64,000 bases of DNA from Paludisphaera mucosa (lineage in GTDB: Bacteria > Planctomycetota > Planctomycetia > Isosphaerales > Isosphaeraceae). Shown piece by piece: positions 11,981 through 19,700 of the stretch. How positions within the stretch are numbered: position 1 is the stretch's first letter; every line of letters begins with the position of its first letter. Below the pieces are notes generated by a model. It did no database searches, was not told the origin of the DNA, and was given only the letters and a program-made list of their open reading frames with translations. The DNA is taken from contig NZ_JARRAG010000002.1 in NCBI RefSeq assembly GCF_029589435.1, positions 2,294,001 through 2,358,000 of the forward strand, written 5' to 3'. The translations under genes and the position numbers were made by a program.

Positions 11981-13651
11981 ATGAACCGAACGTATCGGAC
12001 CTGGCGGATCGCCGGGATGGTCCTGGCGCCCCTGGCGGCGACTTCCGCCGCCTTGGGGCAGGCGAGCCCGCAGAGCGGCCCCGCGCCCGGTTACGTCGCA
12101 CCCCTGGCCGGCGGCGGGCCCATCGCCATCCCCCTGGGCTATCCCCGCGGGTATGAGTCTCCGGCGGCGATCCGCCCGGCGGGCTCGCCGCAAGGCGGCC
12201 TGGCCACGCCCTATGGATCGGTCCCGGCCACGCCCCAGACGGCCTCTCCCCAGGGGGGGACGATCACGGCCTACGGAATGATCCCCGGCCAGTCTCCGAC
12301 CGGGCCGATCGTCGGCGGATACACCTCGACCTCCGGCGGGATGGGAAGCCTCAGCCCCGCGCCGGGCTCGGCGGGCGCCGCGGTCGCCCCGGGCGCGGAG
12401 GGCGGATCGGTCGTCCCTTACGGCGCCGACGGGACGGGGATGGGCGCGGCCGCCGGTCTCGGCTTGGCCGGCGCCGGCTCCGGGGTCGGGTCCGGTGCGG
12501 GTCTCGGCGCCGCGGCCGGGGCGGACGTCGGTGGTTTGGCCGGACCGGGAGCCCCGGCAGGCGGCGGCGCAGGCGGGACCGGCGCGGCGGGCGCCGCAGC
12601 GGGGGCCGGGGCGTTCGAGTCGGCCCTGGCGGGGTTCTCGGGGCCCGGCGGCGCGGGAGCTTCCGAGTCCAACTTCCCGCCCAACATGATCGGCGACCTC
12701 GCGCCGGTCAACCTGCGGATCGCGCAGCCGCAGCAGGGCCCGCCGTCGGTCGGGCCGCCGGGCCTCCCCGGCGCCCGCGCGGCGACGCTCTTCGCGCCGA
12801 GCATCCGGATCCTCAAGATGTCGGAGAACCAGTCGCCCCGGCCCCAGGACCGCTTCTTCTACACGTTCAACTACTACAGCCAGGTCGGCCAGGCCCAGAA
12901 CATCTACGACCGCTCGCCTGTTCGGAACATGGAAGTCTTCCGGCACGTCCTGGGCTTCGAGAAGACGTTCGACGAGGGCCGCGGCTCGTTCGGACTGCGG
13001 CTGCCGATAGAGACCCTCTCCGCCGACAGCAACGTCCGCGGGTTCCAGACGCCGACGAGCACGGCGACCGGCAACCTGAGCCTGTTCGCCAAGTACGTCC
13101 TCAAGGAGAACCGCCAGACCGGCAGCCTGGCCAGCGTCGGCCTCGCCGTCGCCCCGCCGACGGCCCCCGGCCGGTTCGCGGGCGCGCCCTACGTCGCGGG
13201 CCTGAACGACACCTCGTTCCAGCCGTTCGTGGGCTACATCCTGAACTTCGGCGACTTCTATATCCAGGGCTTCAGCGCCTTCGCGTTCACCTCGAACGTC
13301 CGCGACGTGACGCTGATGTTCAACGACATCGGCATCGGCTACTATCTCTATCGCTCGGCCGATCCTGAGGCCTTCTTCAGCGCTTTCGCGCCCAACTTCG
13401 AGGTGCACGTGAACTCGCCGTTCACGCACCGCGACTGGAAGAACCGGCTCGACCCCGCGGGCACCGCCGACATGGTCAACCTGACCTACGGCCTGAACTT
13501 CCAGTTCCGCCGCTCGGCCCTGCTCAGCACGGCCCTGGTGACGCCCGTGACCGGCCCCCGGCCCTTCGACGCCGAGCTGGCGGTCTACCTGAACATCTTC
13601 TACGGCCGCAGCCGAGCGGGCCTGATCCCGATCCAGCCCCCGGTCTTCTGA
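11981..13651 (+). CDS. Exported Gly/Ala-rich protein with beta-rich C-terminal domain
   Basis: 556 residues from the ATG at 11981, preceded by GGGGAG; an in-frame ATG at 11963 is the alternative. A signal peptide is clear (WRIAGMVLAPLAATSAALG, cleavage near residue 28). Residues about 35-230 are low-complexity Gly/Pro/Ala/Ser. From about 265 to the end the sequence alternates aromatic and small residues in amphipathic strands (DRFFYTFNYYSQVG, FGDFYIQGFSAFAF, IGYYLYRS), and it ends in a short hydrophobic strand. This is what an outer-membrane beta-barrel or transporter-like protein looks like, but I do not recognise a named family. It is convergent with the giant beta-helix gene, with a strong hairpin between them. 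Confidence 0.85.
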   Translation: MNRTYRTWRIAGMVLAPLAATSAALGQASPQSGPAPGYVAPLAGGGPIAIPLGYPRGYESPAAIRPAGSPQGGLATPYGSVPATPQTASPQGGTITAYGMIPGQSPTGPIVGGYTSTSGGMGSLSPAPGSAGAAVAPGAEGGSVVPYGADGTGMGAAAGLGLAGAGSGVGSGAGLGAAAGADVGGLAGPGAPAGGGAGGTGAAGAAAGAGAFESALAGFSGPGGAGASESNFPPNMIGDLAPVNLRIAQPQQGPPSVGPPGLPGARAATLFAPSIRILKMSENQSPRPQDRFFYTFNYYSQVGQAQNIYDRSPVRNMEVFRHVLGFEKTFDEGRGSFGLRLPIETLSADSNVRGFQTPTSTATGNLSLFAKYVLKENRQTGSLASVGLAVAPPTAPGRFAGAPYVAGLNDTSFQPFVGYILNFGDFYIQGFSAFAFTSNVRDVTLMFNDIGIGYYLYRSADPEAFFSAFAPNFEVHVNSPFTHRDWKNRLDPAGTADMVNLTYGLNFQFRRSALLSTALVTPVTGPRPFDAELAVYLNIFYGRSRAGLIPIQPPVF

Positions 13652-13682
13652 GCCGGGCGGACGGCCGATCGCAGAGGTGCAA

Positions 13683-13725
13683 CGACGAAGCCGGGGATCC
13701 GACGAGGTCGGGCCCGGCTTCGTCG
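13683..13725. terminator. 13-bp perfect stem-loop between convergent genes
   Basis: CGACGAAGCCGGG (13683-13695) pairs perfectly with CCCGGCTTCGTCG (13713-13725) across a 17-nt loop. It sits in the 90 bp between two convergent genes and probably ends transcription from both sides. No T-tract follows in either direction. Confidence 0.6.
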
Positions 13726-13741
13726 CGATCCCGAGGTTGAC

Positions 13742-16700
13742 TCAGCGACCGCCGCGGACTCGGGCGGCCTGGGCCATGACGGGCCGCTGCAAGGCGGCCG
13801 GCCGCGCCGGGACGGTCGTCGCCGACGCGGCCTGCGTCCGCCGCCCGACGCGTCGGGGGCCGCTGGGGACGCTCCGGCCGGTGTTCAGGCCCAGCAGGAT
13901 CGAATCCGTGGTGGTCTGCGGCGTGGTGACGTCGACGCCCGTCACGAAGTCGCCGATCGGGATCGGCGTGCCGGTGAAGTCGTTGGCGTTCGCCGCGGGG
14001 GACTCGGCCACGGGGTTGCCGTTGGGCGCGTCGTACCGGAACACGCCGTAGACGCCGTCGAAGACCAGCCGGTTGCTCTGCACCGAGTTGCCCACCGGCG
14101 ACGCGAAGACGTTGAGCGCGTTGTCGAGCCGGCTGATGTAGACGCCCGTCAGGATGTTGCCCGAGATCAGGTTGCCCAGCCCCGGCAGCCCGACCTGGTT
14201 GCCCGACGACCCGATCACGACGACCCCGTGCTGCTGGAAGCCGTAGGTGACGACGATTCCGTCCGGCAGCGTCACCTGGGGATGGTCGGCGATCGAGTGG
14301 ATGACCTGCGTGCCGTTGGTCACCGAGAAGTCGACCTGGCCGGCGGCGTTGGTGCCGATCTGGTTGGCGAGGATCGTGTTCCCGAGCGTGACGGCCGTCC
14401 CGGCGCCGCCGAGCTGGCTGCGGCCGCCGAAGATCTGCACGCCCGCCAGGCCGTTGGCCGAGATCAGGTTCCCCTGGATCGTGTTGTTGACGGCCGCCGT
14501 GATGAAGACGCCCAGCCCGAAGTTGGGCAGGGCCGTGAAGCCCGCGACGTCGGTGCCGATCGTGTTGCCGACCACGAGGTTCGCGCTCGAGGCCGGGGCG
14601 TTGGCGTCGAGCGAGGCGATGTTCACGCCGTTGCCGTTGCCCGAGATCAGGTTGCCGAACCCGGGGGCGCCCACGACGTTCCCCGAACCTTGCAGGATCA
14701 GCACGCCGTCCGCCTGCGAGGGGTTGTAGCGCGGGTCGGAGCCGGGCGCGAACCGCGGGGCCGGCCGGGTCGTTCCGGTGACGTCGGTGCCGACGAAGTT
14801 GCCCACCACCACGTTCTTCTGGGCGAGCGTGCCGCTGATCTCGACGCCGGCCGTCGCGTTCCCGGTGATGACGTTCCCCGACGGCGAGGACATGTCGATG
14901 CCGGCCTGCTTCGGCCGGAAGCCGCCGACCTGGATCGCCTGGGCGTTGTCGAGCATCACCCCGACCGCGCTCGAGCCGCTCCGCCCCCGCGAGTCGACGC
15001 CGATCAGGTTCGACTGGATGTGGTTGCCGACGGCCCCGGTCGAATTCACCCGGACGCCGATCAGTCCGGCGACGCGCCCCGCCGCGCTCTGGGTGATGAT
15101 GTTGCCGGTCCCCTCCAGCGGGCCCGACTCGTCGTCCTTCAGGCCGCCGATCCAGTTGCCCGAAGCCTGGGCGTCGACCAAAACGCCGGCCAGGTTGCTG
15201 TACAGGTCGAGACCGAGTCCGGCGTCGTTGAACGCCCGTCCCTGGGCGTCGACGCCGATGAAGTTGCCGCGAATCGTCGTCCCCTGCGTCCTGCCCGTCA
15301 GGTAGATCCCCGCCAGGCCGTTGCCCGAGATCACGTTGCTCGCCGCGCCCGCGGCCGGGACCAGCGTCCCCGGCAGCGTCGCCACGCCGCCCCCGGCCGC
15401 ATAGCCGACGACCGTGTCGACGGCGTTGTCGAGCAGCACGCCGAACAGGCCGTTGCCCACCCGCCGCGAGCCGCCGGCGTCGAGGCCGATCAGGTTGCCG
15501 GCGATCGTATTGGGCGCCGCGTTCCCCTCCCGCTCGCGGCCGGCCTGGAATTCCACGTCCACGCCGTTGCCGACGTTGCCCGAGATGACGTTCGCCGCGA
15601 CGCCGCCCACGACGTTGCCGTGGCCGTTGATCAGCACGACCCCGCCGCCCCGGTTCCCGAGCCCGGCCGAGCCCGCGCCGTTCGTCCCGATGTAGTTGCC
15701 GAAGATCCGGTTGCCGTCGGCGAAGGCCTGGCTCGACGGGCTGAAGACCTGGACCCCGTCGAACGCGTTGCCCGAGACGACGTTGCCGCTGACTTCCACG
15801 TCCGAGACGCCCGTCAAGGCGACGCCGTTGCCGTTGTTGCCGATCGCCGTCGTCCCGGTCCCGTCGAGGCCGATGATGTTGCCGATGATCCGCGTCGCCG
15901 GGGCGCCTCCCTGCGAGCTGACCAACGAGACCCCGCCCTGACCGTTGCCCGAGATGATGTTCCGGAGCACCGGAAAGTCGGAGCCGACGACGACGCCCGA
16001 GACCCCGCTGAGCACCACCCCCGGCCCCCGGTTGGGGACCGCGAAGGACGCCGTCGCATCGACCCCGATGAAGTTGTTGAAGACCCGGGTCCCGGCGGCC
16101 GAGACCGTGGTGCCGGAGATCTGGACGCCCGACTGCCCGTTGCCCGAGATCACGTTGCGGCCTTCTGAAGTCGACTGCGTCGAGGCGGTCACCTCGCTGA
16201 CGATCGTGTCCGGGCCCACCTGGTTGGGGCCGGAGTTGTCGATGATGACGCCGTTGCCCTGGTTGCCGATCGCCGTCCGGCCGTCGGACCCGACGCCGAT
16301 GTAATCGCCGGCGATGACGTTGCCGATCGAGGCGGCGCCGAAGATCCGGACCCCCTGCGCGTCGTTGCCCGAGATCACGTTGCGGCTCGCGGTTAGGCCC
16401 CCAATCATGTTGCCCGCGGCGTTGAGGATGAACACGCCGTCAGACGAGTTGGGGAGGGCGGCCGTCCCGCCGCGATTCGTGCCGATCAGGTTGCCGGCGA
16501 CCGAGTTGCCGTTGGCGCCGACGCCCGCCCCGGCGATGAGGACGCCGTAAAGGCGGTTCCCCGAGATCAGGTTGCCGCCGTTCTCGCCCACGACCGCCGT
16601 CGCGGTTCCGATACGGTTGCCGGCGGAGCCGTTGACGAGGATCCCCGAATTCTGGTTTGGCACGCTCCGCAGGCCGTCGGCCGACGCGCCGATGAAATTA

Positions 16701-19700
16701 CCCAGGATGAAGTTCCCGCCCGAAGCCGTCTCGGGCGATCCGTTGATCACCACGCCGCTGCCGCGATTGCCCGAGATGATGTTGCGGTCGGCCTCGGACG
16801 TCCCGCCCACGGTCACCCCGGTCGACCCGTTCAGGAAGACGCCGTTGGAGAAGTTGCCGAGTTCCTGGGCGCCGGCGAGCCCCGCGATCAGCCCGTAGGC
16901 TCCGATCCGGTTCCCGGTGATCGCGACGCCGCGGGAAGCCAGAACCTGCACGCCGTTGGCCCGGTTGGCTCCGATGTTGTTGCCCCGGATCTGGACCCGG
17001 ACCTGAGACGTGTCGGCGTCCTCAAGGCCGTCCAGGAAGACGCCGTCCGAGCCATTGTAGAGGTCGGCCCCGGCGGTGTTGGTGCCGATGTCGTCGCCGT
17101 CGATGAACAACCAGCCGGTGAAGCCCCCTTCGACCCCCGCGGCGTGGATGCCCGAGGCGCGATTACCGCCGACGAGGTTCGATTGCACGACCGTGACGAC
17201 GTTCCCCAGCAGGAAGACGCCGTCCGAGAGGTTGCCCGTGCTGCGGCCGTCCCGCGACGCGCTCGCGCCGGCGAGGTCGGCCCCGATGACGTTCCCCAGC
17301 ACGGCGATCTTCATGGCCCCGATCACGTCGAAGTCGTCGCCCGCGTCGGCGAACGTCGGCAAGCTCTTCGTCCAGGCGACCTCCAGGCCGCGCCCCAGGT
17401 TCCCGGAGAGGACGTTGGAGCGGGGATCGCCGATCGTGGGGGCCTTCCCGACCTGGACGCCGCCCGCGTTGGCGATCCGGACGCCGTCGAGCACGTTGCC
17501 GAAAGGCGTCCCAGCGGCGTCGGTCGCATCGCCGACGAGGTTCAGGCCGACGATGTTGTCGTCGATCAGGACCTTCGCGTACCGGAGCGTCGAGGCGTTC
17601 GAGCGGATGGGGTCGCTCACCGCGACGCCGCTCAGACCGTTCCCCGAGATGAGGTTGGAGGCGACCAGGATCACGGGCGTCGCCGCGGGGTCGGCAATCT
17701 GGAGCGCCGGCGACCACGTTCCGGTGGGGGCGATCTGGATGCCGTTCAGGCCGTTGGCCGTGGGCTCTCCCGACGCCGAGCGGGTGGTGAGGCCGTCGAA
17801 CGAGGTCCCGATGAAGTTCTCGGCGATCGTCAGGATCCGGGTCGCGCCCCCCAGGTCGCCCTGCACGGCGATCCCGTTCAGGAGGCTCCCCGAGATCTGG
17901 TTGCCGCGGATCCAGTCGCCGGACGTTGCGTCGGCGTCGACGTCGACGCCGTCGAGGTTGCCCAGGATCAGGTTGCCGAAGCCGGCCGCACGCGACCCGG
18001 CCGGCAGCGCCCCAAGGCCGCCGATCACGTTCTGGAAGCCTCCCGCGAGCACCACGCCGCTGCCGAGGTTGCCGGCGAAGAAGACCCCCGGGAACGGCGC
18101 CGTCGCGAGCGTCGCGGCGCGGCCGATGAGGTTGCCCTGCACGAAGTTGTTCGCCGAGCCCGCCCCCAGGAACACCCCGGCCGCGCGATTCGCCGAGATG
18201 ACGTTGGCGCCGTCCGGGACGTTCGCGAGCAAGGTCGAGGCAACCGACCCCGAGGGCGGGCCCACCACGTTGCCCAGCGCGCTCGCCAGCCGGACGCCGT
18301 AGGTGTTGGGGGCCGACGTGCCGTCGGGGTTGGTTCCGAGGAAGTTGTTCTGGAGCACGTTGCCCACCGCGGGGATCGTGTAGGAGGGCGAACCCTCCCG
18401 GCTGATCGTCACCAGATCGACGAGGACGCCCTCGTTCGTGCTGTTGCCGATCACGTTGGCCCACACGTCCCCGCGCAGGCCCACGAAATTGACCGCTCCG
18501 CCGCGAATCGCGACCCCGATCCCGTTGCCCAGGTCGCGGTCCAGGGCGTCGGCGCCGATGTAGTTGCCCGCGACCGTATTGAACTGAGACGTGGCGAGGG
18601 GGGCGGCAGGGGTCGAGTCCTCCGTCGGGGCCCCGTCGATCTCGATCCCCACGCCGTTGTTGCCGATGACGTTGGCCGAATCCAAAAGGACATTGCCGGC
18701 GTCGTCGGTCGATCGGCCGATGAAGTTCCAGCCGGCCCCGTCGATCAGGATGCCAATGAAGTTCCCCGGCTTGTAGTCGACGGACCGCGTCGGGACGACC
18801 CCGATGAAGTTGGCCGTGACCAGGTTCAGCGTCGCGTCAGGTCCCGAGATCTCGATTCCGGCCGCTTCGGAGTTGCCGATCCAGTTGGCGGCGATCTTGT
18901 TCCCGAAAGACTGAGAGACGAAGACGCCGTAGGTGTTTCCGAAATCCTCGAATCCGTCGGTGCCGAACCGGTTGCCGACGACCTGGTTCTCGTGGCTGGC
19001 CACCTCGGACGGCGGCTGGCCTTCGATGAAGCGGCCCTCGATCAGGACGCCGACCTCCAGGCTGCCGAAGTGGTTCCCCTCGCTCTCCAGGGCCCCCCCC
19101 ACGAGGTTCTGGAAGCCGCCGGCGATCCGCACGCCGACGCCGAACGCCCCCCCCTCCGTAGCCCCCACGAAATCGTTGCCCCGCACGGTGACGTGGTAGG
19201 TCTCGATCGTCACGGCGGCGTCGAAGAAGCCGTCGAAGCCGAGGCCCTGCACCACGCTCCCGCTGTACCCGTGCGCCTGCCCCCCCGAGTCGCCGCCGAA
19301 GATGAGGCCCTGGAAGGGGGCGAAGGGGGGTGGTTCCGCGGCCGCCTGCGGCCGCAGCCGGATCTCCGGCGCTTCAAACCCATCGGTCGACGGGGCCCCT
19401 CCCCAGGCGTCGATGACCATCGGCAGCAGCACGACGAGAGGACCGTCGATTACCGGGATCACCCAGAAGTCGCCCGATCTCTCGACCCGGCTGAGGTCGA
19501 ACGTGATTGTGCGGTTCGTCTCGTCGGGATGGGTGTTGAGGTACTCGATCGCGTTCCGCAGCGACCCCAGGCCGAAGTCGTTCGTGTTGACGACGACGGT
19601 CGGCGGGACGGCCCTTACGGGGTTGGAGAAGGCCGACGTGTCGCCGGCCGCCGACGTGATCGTGATCAGGATCGGGTCGGCGTCGTCGATCCCGGGCGCC

